Source of the DNA: JAFHCF01 sp048497495
GTDB lineage: Bacteria > Pseudomonadota > Alphaproteobacteria > Rhizobiales > Ancalomicrobiaceae
Length of the DNA: 21,968 bases
Assembly (NCBI GenBank): GCA_048497495.1
Contig: JAFHCF010000263.1
Span: forward strand, 1-21,968
Direction of reading: 5' to 3'
In this document: piece after piece, positions 13,669-21,968 of the stretch
Numbering within the stretch: position 1 is the stretch's first letter
Layout of the letters: every line of letters begins with the position of its first letter
Program-made: the position numbers and the translations under genes
The notes under the pieces: model-generated
Databases searched by the model: none
The model's input: only the letters and a program-made list of their open reading frames with translations
What the model was told of the DNA's origin: nothing

Positions 13669-14397
13669 TCAATCGAGCCAGGCGCCGGTCGGGTGGTCCC
13701 ACACCCGCCCGGAGATCTCCAGCGCCGGCGACAAGAGGCGCATCACCTCCGGCACCAGCACCTCCGGCCGGTCGAGCGTCTCGGCGTCCTCGCCCGGCAT
13801 CGCCTGCGCCCGCATGGCGGTGCGCAACGGCCCCGGATTGAGCAGATTGGCCTTGATCGAAGTGATCTCGCTCTCCCGCGCCCAGGTCGTCACCATCGCC
13901 TCGAGGGCCGCCTTGGAGACCGCGTAGGGGCCCCAGAAGGCGCGGATGCGCCGGGCGGCGCCGGAGGTGAGGAACACCGCGCGGCCGGCGTCGGAGAGGC
14001 GCAGCAGCGGATCGAGCGAGCGGATCAGACGCCAGTTGGCGGTGACGTTGACCGCCATCACCTTGTCCCAATCCTTCGGCGCGATGTGGCCGAGCGGCGA
14101 CATCGGACCGAGGACGCCGGCGTTGCCGACCAGGATGTCGAGCTTGCCGTGACGATTCCACAGCGCCTCGCCGAGCCGGTCGATGGCGTCGAAGTCGGTG
14201 AGGTCGAGCGGCACCAGCGTCGCCGTGCCGCCGAAACCCTGGATCTCGTCGTCGAGGTCCTCGAGCCCGCCGACGGTGCGCGCCACCGCCACCACATGCG
14301 CCCCGGCCCGGGCGATCTCCAGGGCGAGAACGCGGCCGATGCCGCGCGAGGCGCCGGTGACGACGGCGATGCGGCCGTCGAGGGGTTTGTCGGTCAT
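13669..14397 (-). CDS. SDR-family NAD(P)-dependent oxidoreductase
   Basis: A 242-residue classical short-chain dehydrogenase. The nucleotide-binding TGASRGIG lies at 14-21, NAG at 92-94, and the catalytic set N117, S145, Y158 and K162 (YAVSK) is complete. The C-terminal NPGPLRTAMRAQAMPGED is the substrate-side loop; the residue after the glycine motif (A39-R40) suggests NADP preference, an inference. The substrate is unknown. In Rhizobiales this gene commonly follows purF and it does so here with a 78-bp gap that holds a GC hairpin (14456-14471). Confidence 0.9.
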   Translation of the reverse strand: MTDKPLDGRIAVVTGASRGIGRVLALEIARAGAHVVAVARTVGGLEDLDDEIQGFGGTATLVPLDLTDFDAIDRLGEALWNRHGKLDILVGNAGVLGPMSPLGHIAPKDWDKVMAVNVTANWRLIRSLDPLLRLSDAGRAVFLTSGAARRIRAFWGPYAVSKAALEAMVTTWARESEITSIKANLLNPGPLRTAMRAQAMPGEDAETLDRPEVLVPEVMRLLSPALEISGRVWDHPTGAWLD

Positions 14398-14475
14398 GAC
14401 GCGGAAGGCTCCGAGAGGCGGGGTGGAGGAGACGAGGCGTGGTGAGACGGGGGCAGGGGGCGCAGGCCCCCGGCC

Positions 14476-15969
14476 TCACAGCGATTCGACCAGGAGGTCG
14501 AGCGAGCGCACGTCGCCGGCCAGCGCCCGGTCGGTCAACCGGGTCGGATAGTCGCCGGTGAAACAGGCGTCGCAGAACTGCGGCAATTCGTTGTTGCGCT
14601 TGGCCTCGCCGACGGCGCGGTAGAGCCCGTCGATGGAGAGGAAGGCGAGACTGTCGACGTTGATGTAGGCGGCGAGCTCCTCGAGGGTCATCCGCGCCGC
14701 GATCAGCTTGGCCTTCTCCGGAGTGTCGACCCCATAGAAGCAGGGGTCGGTGGTCGGCGGCGAGGCGATGCGCATGTGCACCTCCGCCGCCCCCGCGTCG
14801 CGCACCATCTGCACGATCTTCTGCGAGGTGGTGCCGCGCACGATCGAATCGTCGACCAGCACCACCCGCCGGCCCTCGATCACCGCCCGATTGGGGTTGT
14901 GCTTGAGCTTCACCCCCATGTGGCGGATGGCGTCGGTCGGCTGGATGAAGGTGCGCCCGACATAGTGGTTGCGGATGATGCCGAGATCGAAGGGCAGCCC
15001 TGCCGCTTCCGCGAAGCCCATCCCCGCCGGATTGCCCGAATCGGGCACCGGGATCACCACGTCGGCGTCGGCCGGCGCCTCGCGCGCCAGTTCCTGGCCG
15101 ATGCGCTTCCGCACGGTGTAGACCGACGTGGCGCCGAAGATCGAGTCGGGGCGGGAGAAATAGACGTATTCGAAGATGCAGAAGCGCGAGGCGCCCGGGG
15201 CGAAGGGCCGGATCGACTCGATCCCCTGGTCGGTGATCACCACCATCTCGCCCGGCTCGACCTCGCGGATCACCCGGCCGCCGATGATGTCGAGGGCGCA
15301 GCTCTCCGACGCCAGCACGAAGAAGCCGTCGACATCGCCGAGGATCAGCGGCCGCACCCCCTGCGGGTCGCGCACGCCGATCATCTTCTTCTCCGACATG
15401 GCGACGAAGGCATAGGCGCCCTCGATCTGGCGCAGCGCGTCGACGAAGCGATCGACCAGCGGCCCCTTCGACGAGGTGGCGACGAGATGCAGCACCGTCT
15501 CGGTATCGGAGGTCGATTGGAAGATCGAGCCGCGCACCTGGAGCTGGCGCTGCAGGGTCAGGGCATTGGTGAGATTGCCGTTGTGGGCGACGGCGAAGCC
15601 GCCGCCGTGGAACTCGGCGAACAGCGGCTGGACGTTGCGCAGCACCTGCCCGCCGGTGGTCGAATAGCGGGTGTGGCCGATCGCCTGGGTGCCCTTGAGG
15701 CGGGCCATGACGTGCGGCTTGGCGAAATTGTCGCCGACGAGGCCGATGTGCCGTTCGACGTGGAACTGCTGGCCGTCGTAGGTGACGATGCCGGCGGCCT
15801 CCTGGCCGCGGTGCTGCAGGGCATGGAGCCCGAGGGCGGCGAGCGCCCCGGCCTCCGGATGGCCGAAGACGCCGAAGACGCCGCATTCCTCGTGGAGATG
15901 GTCGTCCGAGCCGAAAGGCGATCCGTGCAGGTCCTCGAACGAGACATCCTGCCTGTCGTGATCGTTCAT
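14476..15969 (-). CDS. purF: Amidophosphoribosyltransferase PurF
   Basis: A 497-residue enzyme for the first committed step of purine synthesis (PRPP plus glutamine to phosphoribosylamine). The N-terminal glutamine amidotransferase domain starts at C29 (EECGVFGVFG) after a 28-residue propeptide. The PRPP-binding loop is VVLVDDSIVRGTTS. Cysteines in SRFCIFEYVYF, DPCFYGVDTP and FCDACFTGDYP match the [4Fe-4S] ligands of the Bacillus-type enzyme. The open frame extends 40 codons upstream, but ATG 15969 has AGGAG at 9 nt and gives the family's usual propeptide. It lies 138 bp after cvpA in the radA-cvpA-purF-SDR series. Confidence 0.96.
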   Translation of the reverse strand: MNDHDRQDVSFEDLHGSPFGSDDHLHEECGVFGVFGHPEAGALAALGLHALQHRGQEAAGIVTYDGQQFHVERHIGLVGDNFAKPHVMARLKGTQAIGHTRYSTTGGQVLRNVQPLFAEFHGGGFAVAHNGNLTNALTLQRQLQVRGSIFQSTSDTETVLHLVATSSKGPLVDRFVDALRQIEGAYAFVAMSEKKMIGVRDPQGVRPLILGDVDGFFVLASESCALDIIGGRVIREVEPGEMVVITDQGIESIRPFAPGASRFCIFEYVYFSRPDSIFGATSVYTVRKRIGQELAREAPADADVVIPVPDSGNPAGMGFAEAAGLPFDLGIIRNHYVGRTFIQPTDAIRHMGVKLKHNPNRAVIEGRRVVLVDDSIVRGTTSQKIVQMVRDAGAAEVHMRIASPPTTDPCFYGVDTPEKAKLIAARMTLEELAAYINVDSLAFLSIDGLYRAVGEAKRNNELPQFCDACFTGDYPTRLTDRALAGDVRSLDLLVESL

Positions 15970-16107
15970 ACGCTCAATCTCCTGCCTTGCCGTCCGCCGG
16001 GCCGCCGCGGGCGGGCCGGTCGGGTTCGTCGGCGCGTGCCCGAAACGCCTTCGGGACGCCGTCCGCATCGGAAGCGCCCCGTCGAACAATCCGCCGGATC
16101 ATCGTCC

Positions 16108-16782
16108 TCAGGGCGCCTTCGCGGTCGTCCCGATCATCTGTTCCAGTTGCCGTTTGTCGCCGGCGCGATAGACCGGGTTCGTCAGCTGCGAACTCTTCTG
16201 CGGCACCGGCGGCATCGGCTTGCCCGGATCGCTCGGCTCCTGCGGCGTGCCGTCGTCCGGCGTCCGCTTCTTCTTGAGGTACTTCTGCACCTCTTCCTCG
16301 GCATTCTCCGGAAGGATGGCCAGGAGCCGGTCGCCGAGATAATCGACGATCGGCTTCGACTTGGCCGTCGAAACCCACTTGGGCTGCTGCGGCCCGGGGA
16401 CGAACCAGTTGAAGAACTGCATGGCGACGACGATCAGGAGAAGACCGCGCGCCGCGCCGAACAGGAAGCCGGCGGAGCGGTCGAGCGCGCCGAAGGCCGA
16501 ATCGAGCACGAAGTCGGAGATCTTCATGGTGATCCAGCTGACCACCAGCAGGGTGACGACGAAGAGCCCGATGATCGTCACGCCGAGCGCGACGTTGTCG
16601 TTGGGGATGTAGGTCTTCACCATCGGCAGGAGCTGCTTGTGGAACAGGAAGGCGACCGCCGCCGCCGTCGCCCAGGAGGCGATCGACAGCACCTCGCGCA
16701 GAAAGCCGCGATACATGGCGAGCAGCGCCGACACCAACATCACCACGATGACGATGCCGTCGAGAAGCGTGATGAAGTCCAT
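16108..16782 (-). CDS. cvpA: CvpA-family membrane protein
   Basis: A 224-residue protein with four membrane segments in the first 160 residues (ITLLDGIVIVVMLVSALLAM, WATAAAVAFLFH, VTIIGLFVVTLLVVSWI and GAARGLLLIVVAMQFF). The MYRGFLREVLSIASW motif and LDRSAGFLFGAARGL are CvpA hallmarks. The C-terminal 65 residues are charged and Pro-rich (KKKRTPDDGTPQEPSDPGKP), a cytoplasmic tail. CvpA is needed for colicin V production in E. coli and affects envelope stress; its molecular role is unsettled. The ATG at 16782 has an AGGG nearby; 15 codons of upstream open frame were dropped. Adjacent to purF as in E. coli. Confidence 0.92.
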   Translation of the reverse strand: MDFITLLDGIVIVVMLVSALLAMYRGFLREVLSIASWATAAAVAFLFHKQLLPMVKTYIPNDNVALGVTIIGLFVVTLLVVSWITMKISDFVLDSAFGALDRSAGFLFGAARGLLLIVVAMQFFNWFVPGPQQPKWVSTAKSKPIVDYLGDRLLAILPENAEEEVQKYLKKKRTPDDGTPQEPSDPGKPMPPVPQKSSQLTNPVYRAGDKRQLEQMIGTTAKAP

Positions 16783-16932
16783 CGTCCGAACCCTGCCTCG
16801 TTCGTCGATCTCGGCCAACGCCGCCACGTTCGCCAGACCCGGTTTGCGTCGCGGCCCGATCGGCCGTTCCTCGCGATCGCCGATCGCCGCGAGCCCAGCG
16901 TTTCGATACGCGAGCCGGCCGCCTCGGTCCAG

Positions 16933-16944
16933 TGCGAATTCGCA
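16933..16944. repeat. Perfect 12-bp palindrome between radA and cvpA
   Basis: TGCGAATTCGCA lies in the 252-bp gap between the radA stop (17035) and the cvpA start (16782). No gene is seen in this gap. The palindrome could be an operator for the cvpA-purF part of the series, but no factor can be named. Confidence 0.4.
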
Positions 16945-17034
16945 TCACCGACGCCGCACCCGGTCTCGAGGGCGCGTCGACGCTCAAATCATACGCGCCG
17001 AAGCCCGCGCCGGATCACGGCGCCCGCGCCGATC

Positions 17035-18516
<1,482 letters not shown>

Positions 18517-18568
18517 GGCGGCTCCGGAACGACGAGGGACGGATTCGATCGCCGCACTCTCGCATGAT

Positions 18569-18583
18569 GTTCTTGTTTTGTAC
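18569..18583. promoter_or_regulatory. LexA-like (SOS) box upstream of radA
   Basis: GTTC-TTGTTTT-GTAC closely fits the alphaproteobacterial LexA site GTTC-N7-GTTC, with one mismatch (A for T) in the second half and the usual T-rich centre. It lies 53 bp before the radA start and about 100 bp before the MOSC gene. LexA control of radA is inferred. Confidence 0.55.
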
Positions 18584-18682
18584 AGGGCGGGTGTCCCCGA
18601 TATCCACGGGATTCGTGCCCGAGCGTCGTCGTATCGTCATCCGGTGACGGCACAGGGGGGAGGACGCACGGAGGAGGCGAAC

Positions 18683-19225
18683 ATGGTCGGACGAGTGGTC
18701 TCGGTGGCGGCCGACGAAGGTCATCGCTTCTCCAAGCCGGTGCGCGCCCGCATTCGCCTTCTCGCCGGTCTCGGGGTCGAGGGCGACGCCCATTGCGGCG
18801 CGACGGTCAAGCATCGCTCCCGCGTCGCCGTCGACCCGACCCAGCCCAACCTGCGTCAGGTCCACCTGATCCAGACCGAACTCTTCGACGAACTGGCGGC
18901 GAAGGGGTTCGCGCTCACGCCCGGCGATCTCGGCGAGAACGTGCTGACCCGGGGGCTCGATCTCCTCGCCCTGCCGCGTGGCACCCGCTTGGCGCTGGGG
19001 CAGCGGGCCGTCGTCGAGGTGACGGGCCTGCGCAACCCCTGCGCCCAGATCGAGCATTTCGCCCCCGGCCTGCTCGCCGCCGTCCTCGACCGCGCCGGCG
19101 ACGGCTCGCTCGTCCGCAAGGCCGGCGTCATGGCGGTGGTGCTCGAGGGCGGCGAGGTGGCCCCCGGCGACGCCGTCGTCGAGATGCCGCCGCCGCGGCC
19201 GTGGACGCCGCTCGAGCGGGTGTGA
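18683..19225 (+). CDS. MOSC-domain protein
   Basis: A 180-residue stand-alone MOSC (molybdenum cofactor sulfurase C-terminal) protein. GLGVEGDAHCG near residue 30 and LTPGDLGENVLTRGLDLLAL are family signatures, and C120 in LRNPCAQIEHF is the conserved Cys. C-terminal PGDAVVEMP closes the beta-barrel. Such proteins are thought to carry sulfur or metal-sulfur groups; the YiiM/YuaD type handles N-hydroxylated compounds. Substrate unknown. The open frame runs far upstream as a radA shadow; ATG 18683 has GGAGGAGG directly before it. Its stop abuts the alr stop with no gap (convergent), and it separates alr from radA. Confidence 0.9.
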   Translation: MVGRVVSVAADEGHRFSKPVRARIRLLAGLGVEGDAHCGATVKHRSRVAVDPTQPNLRQVHLIQTELFDELAAKGFALTPGDLGENVLTRGLDLLALPRGTRLALGQRAVVEVTGLRNPCAQIEHFAPGLLAAVLDRAGDGSLVRKAGVMAVVLEGGEVAPGDAVVEMPPPRPWTPLERV

Positions 19226-20359
19226 TCAGCCGCCGCGATAGATCCGCTCATAGCGCCGGCCTAGGCTGGTCAACACCTCGTAGTCGATGGTGCCCATGCG
19301 GGCGGCGACGTCTTGAAGGGTGACGTGCGCGCCGATCAGCTCGATCGTGTCGCCGCGCGCCGCGTCGGCGACCTCGGTGACGTCGAGCGCCATCAGGTCC
19401 ATCGAGATCCGCCCGATCAGCGGCACGCTCCGCCCGCGCAGGCTGCCGAACGCCCCCGGCGCGTCATCGGCCGAGGAGCCGGCGCGGTGGAAGCCGTCGG
19501 CGTAACCGACCGAGAGGATGGCGATCCGTGACGCCCGCCGCGTCGTCTGGCGCGCCCCATAGCCGACGCTCTCGCCGGCCGGCACCTCGCGCACCTGCAG
19601 GATCGTCGCCTCGAGCCGCGCCACCGGGGCCATCGGCGTCGGTTCGCCCGAGACGATCGCCCCGCCGTAGACGGCGATGCCGGGGCGCACCAGATCGTGG
19701 TGATGGTCCGCGCCGAGGAAGACGCCCGACGAATTGGCGAGCGAGGCCCGGAGGTTCGGGAACAGGCCGCGTATTTCGCGGAAGCGCGCCGCTTGGGTCC
19801 GGTTGAGCGGATGGTCGGGCGCGTCGGCGCAGGCGAGGTGGCTCATCACCAGGGTGAGGCCGGCGGCATCGACGCGGGCGGGATCCTCGGCAAGCGCCCG
19901 CGCCTCGTCGAGCGACAGGCCATGGCGGTTCATGCCGGTGTCGACGTGCAGCGCCGCGCCGACCATGGTGCCCGAGGCGGCGCGGAAGGCCGCCCAATCG
20001 GCGATCTCCGGGAGCGAGCCGAGCACCGGCGACAGGCGATGCGCCGCGTAGGCGTGAGTATTGTCCGGCAACAGGCCGTTGAGGACGAAGATCCGCGTCT
20101 CGGGACGGCGGGCGCCGTCGAGCACCGCCCTGGCCGCGATCCCCTCCGCCACATGGGCGACGAAGAAGGTTCGGCAGCCGTCGGCGGCGAGCGCCCGCAG
20201 CACCGGCGCCAATCCCACCCCATAGGCATCGGCCTTGACCACGCCGGCGACCTCGACCGCCCCCCCGACCCGCTGGACGATCGTCCGCCGATTGGCGCGC
20301 AGGGCATCGAGATCGAGGGTGAGGCGGGCGGGCGAGGAGAGCGGCGGCGCTTGGGTCAT
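19226..20359 (-). CDS. alr: Alanine racemase
   Basis: A 377-residue PLP enzyme that converts L- to D-alanine for peptidoglycan. The PLP lysine is K42 in VVKADAYGVG; the second catalytic base is Y267 in ESVGYGARQT; VRPGIAVYGG (225-232) and GRISMDLMALDVT (316-328) are further signatures. Length and domain order (TIM barrel, then C-terminal beta domain) are typical. In many Rhizobiales alr lies directly upstream of radA on the same strand; here the MOSC gene, read the other way, lies between. ATG 20359 gives MTQAPPLSSPARLTLDLDAL; a clear Shine-Dalgarno (GGGGAGGG) lies a few bases upstream. Confidence 0.95.
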   Translation of the reverse strand: MTQAPPLSSPARLTLDLDALRANRRTIVQRVGGAVEVAGVVKADAYGVGLAPVLRALAADGCRTFFVAHVAEGIAARAVLDGARRPETRIFVLNGLLPDNTHAYAAHRLSPVLGSLPEIADWAAFRAASGTMVGAALHVDTGMNRHGLSLDEARALAEDPARVDAAGLTLVMSHLACADAPDHPLNRTQAARFREIRGLFPNLRASLANSSGVFLGADHHHDLVRPGIAVYGGAIVSGEPTPMAPVARLEATILQVREVPAGESVGYGARQTTRRASRIAILSVGYADGFHRAGSSADDAPGAFGSLRGRSVPLIGRISMDLMALDVTEVADAARGDTIELIGAHVTLQDVAARMGTIDYEVLTSLGRRYERIYRGG

Positions 20360-20534
20360 GGCGCGTCAAGGGGAGGGCGGCGGCGCGCGCCTGTCAAGGC
20401 ATGTCACGCCCGCGACCCTGCGACCGGGGCGCGCGGCCCCGCCGCGACGCGCTGCGGCCATGTCGACCGGGGCTTTCCTCGCCGCGCCGTCGGTCTATGA
20501 GAGTGAGTCCCGCGCCACCGAATACGTGAACCCA

Positions 20535-21773
20535 ATGTCGCCCACCGCCGGCCCGACAGACGTCCCCCCCACCCCGTCCCCCCCGGCGCGCGTCTGGACG
20601 CGGCGGGGGACGCCGGCCTATGCGCGGATCAATTGGGCGTTGTTTCTCTCCGGCTATGCGGTCTTCTCGCAGATCTACTGCACCCAGCCGTTGCTGCCGG
20701 TTCTCGCCGATCACTTCGGCGTCGGCGCCGCCCAGAGTTCGCTGGCGCTGTCGCTGACCACCGGCTTTCTCGCCCTGTCGATCCTGATCGCCGGGGCGCT
20801 GTCGGAATCGATCGGTCGCAAGCCGTTGATGTTCGGCTCGCTGGTCGTCGCGGCGGCGCTCGAGATCGGGGTGGCGCTGTCGCCCTCCTGGCATCTGCTC
20901 CTGGTGCTGCGGGCGCTCGAGGGCCTGGCGCTCGGCGGCGCCCCGGCGGTTGCCATGGCCTATCTCGCCGAGGAGATCGAACCGGCCGGCCTCGGCACGG
21001 CGATGGGGCTCTACATCGGCGGCAACGCGCTCGGCGGCATGGCCGGCCGCGTCGTCACCGGCCTCGTCACCGAGGTGGCGGATTGGCGGGTGGCGATCGC
21101 CGTGATCGGCGGCCTCGGCCTCGCCTCGGCGATCGGTTTCGCCGTGCTGCTGCCGGCGTCGCGCAACTTCACGCCGCGCCGCCGCCGTGGGCTCGGCGAG
21201 CATCTCGCCGCCTGGGGCGGGCATCTCCGCGATCCGGCGCTGGCGCTCGTCTTCGCCATCGCCTTCCTGGCGATGGGCGGCTTCGTCACCACCTACAACT
21301 ACGTCGGTTTCCGCCTCGCCGATCCGCCCTTCGACCTCGGTCAGGCGGCGGTCGGCGCCATCTTCGTCGTCTATCTCTTCGGCATGGTCGCCTCGCCGAT
21401 CGCCGGCCGCGCCGCCGATCGCTTCGGTCGGGTGCCGGTGATCGTCGCCGGCACGGCGCTCTCCGCCCTCGGCCTCGCCGCGACGTGGGGCCCCTCGCTC
21501 GCCGCGATCGTCGTCGGCATCGCCATGCTGACCTCCGGATTCTTCGCGGCGCACGCGGCGGCGAGCGGCTGGATCGGCGTCCTGGCCCGCCGCGATCTCG
21601 GCCACGCCTCGGCGCTCTATCTCCTCGCCTATTATCTCGGCTCGTCGATCGCCGGCTCGCTCGGCGGCCTCGCCTGGACGGCGGCCGGTTGGCCCGGCAT
21701 CGTCGCCTTCGTCGCGGTGCTGCACGGTGCGGTCTTCGCCGTCGTCTTCGTCCTCGCCCGTCTCATCCGATGA
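20535..21773 (+). CDS. MFS transporter, YnfM-like
   Basis: A 412-residue major facilitator with 12 hydrophobic segments. SQIYCTQPLLPVLADHFGV, the loop 2-3 motif GALSESIGRKPLM and GLYIGGNALGGMAGRVVTGL closely follow E. coli YnfM; a second-half motif GRAADRFGRVPV is also present. The substrate is not known; YnfM is linked with arabinose or drug efflux only loosely. The start is uncertain: ATG 20535 is preferred by family length, but GTG 20526 and ATG 20460 are in frame and none has a strong Shine-Dalgarno. The N-terminal 25 residues are Pro/Thr-rich and cytoplasmic. Divergent from alr. Confidence 0.88.
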   Translation: MSPTAGPTDVPPTPSPPARVWTRRGTPAYARINWALFLSGYAVFSQIYCTQPLLPVLADHFGVGAAQSSLALSLTTGFLALSILIAGALSESIGRKPLMFGSLVVAAALEIGVALSPSWHLLLVLRALEGLALGGAPAVAMAYLAEEIEPAGLGTAMGLYIGGNALGGMAGRVVTGLVTEVADWRVAIAVIGGLGLASAIGFAVLLPASRNFTPRRRRGLGEHLAAWGGHLRDPALALVFAIAFLAMGGFVTTYNYVGFRLADPPFDLGQAAVGAIFVVYLFGMVASPIAGRAADRFGRVPVIVAGTALSALGLAATWGPSLAAIVVGIAMLTSGFFAAHAAASGWIGVLARRDLGHASALYLLAYYLGSSIAGSLGGLAWTAAGWPGIVAFVAVLHGAVFAVVFVLARLIR

Positions 21774-21794
21774 CGCGGCCACACTCCGCGGTCA

Positions 21795-21835
21795 CGGGAG
21801 AGGAACCATCGCCGCGCTCGGGAGTTCCTCTCTCG
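21795..21835. repeat. Long inverted repeat after the MFS gene
   Basis: Arms at 21795-21806 and 21824-21835 pair over 12 bp with one G-U, around a 17-nt loop. A smaller GC dyad follows at about 21839-21860. They lie between the MFS stop and the next start. No T-run is seen; they may end the MFS transcript with help of a factor or form the leader of the next gene. Confidence 0.45.
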
Positions 21836-21879
21836 AAGCGCACCCCACTCGGGTGTGCGACGAAAACCGGAGCATCCCC

Positions 21880-21968
21880 ATGAACAAGATCTTCGCCACC
21901 GCATTGATCGCCGCGACCGTCGGCCTCGTCATGCCGAGCGCCTTCGCCCAGACCACCAGTCCCGCCAC
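21880..21968 (+). CDS. Secreted protein, N-terminus only
   Basis: The frame opens at ATG 21880 after GGAG at 8 nt and runs off the window. The 29 residues seen are a Sec signal peptide (MNKIFATALIAATVGLVMPS, then AFA-Q, cleavage likely after residue 23), followed by TTSPA. The mature protein is periplasmic or secreted; nothing more can be said. Confidence 0.75.
   Translation, partial: MNKIFATALIAATVGLVMPSAFAQTTSPA

Noticed and set aside
14456..14471. GC hairpin between purF and the SDR gene as terminator
   Set aside because: GGGGGC-GCAG-GCCCCC has no T-run on either strand; read-through into the SDR gene is just as likely.

Overview
The window reads as chromosome of a high-GC alphaproteobacterium, most likely Hyphomicrobiales (Rhizobiales). 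The reasons are the gene order TPR/YfgM-like - bamB - der, the block radA - cvpA - purF - SDR with alr just upstream, a GC-rich codon bias, and a GTTC-N7-GTAC element upstream of radA that resembles the alphaproteobacterial LexA box. Genus-level placement cannot be made from the sequence alone. No stretch longer than 300 bases lacks a gene; the largest gaps are 7582-7859, 13413-13668 and 16783-17034.

Layout. (1) 1-1190: an AT-rich cassette carrying a TIR-domain protein with its own promoter. (2) 1198-2382: a VapBC-type toxin-antitoxin pair on the minus strand, divergent from an Spx/ArsC-like thioredoxin-fold gene. (3) 2510-4892: a minus-strand cluster of four secreted proteins. A collagen-like protein with 55 Gly-X-Y triplets comes first, then three tandem paralogous, very short phage tail-collar-like proteins with Sec signal peptides. 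This is the most unusual locus here and may encode a small surface appendage. (4) 5123-6907: two VOC-family genes divergent from an HxlR-type regulator, with a 24-bp interrupted palindrome between them. (5) 7012-7581: NnrU-family membrane protein. (6) 7860-11306: operon for a YfgM-like TPR protein, BamB and the ribosome-assembly GTPase Der, with a good promoter at 7702-7730. (7) 11307-12797: a second AT-rich cassette holding one unrecognised gene. Its reading frame starts at a strong ribosome binding site at 11460 and is cut by an in-frame TAA at codon 19. (8) 12825-13590: MntP manganese exporter preceded by a yybP-ykoY riboswitch. (9) 13669-18516: SDR oxidoreductase, PurF, CvpA and RadA, all read leftwards. 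(10) 18683-19225: MOSC-domain protein on the plus strand, abutting alr (19226-20359, minus). (11) 20535-21773: MFS transporter of the YnfM type. (12) 21880-end: start of a secreted protein.

How it fits together. The GC-rich backbone is core housekeeping: envelope biogenesis, ribosome assembly, purine synthesis, DNA repair, D-alanine supply and Mn homeostasis. Two AT-rich single-gene cassettes (TIR; the interrupted gene) look horizontally acquired and may be defence cargo. The collagen/tail-collar cluster matches the host's GC-rich composition and looks like a resident accessory surface system. No transposase, integrase, CRISPR array, tRNA or rRNA was seen.
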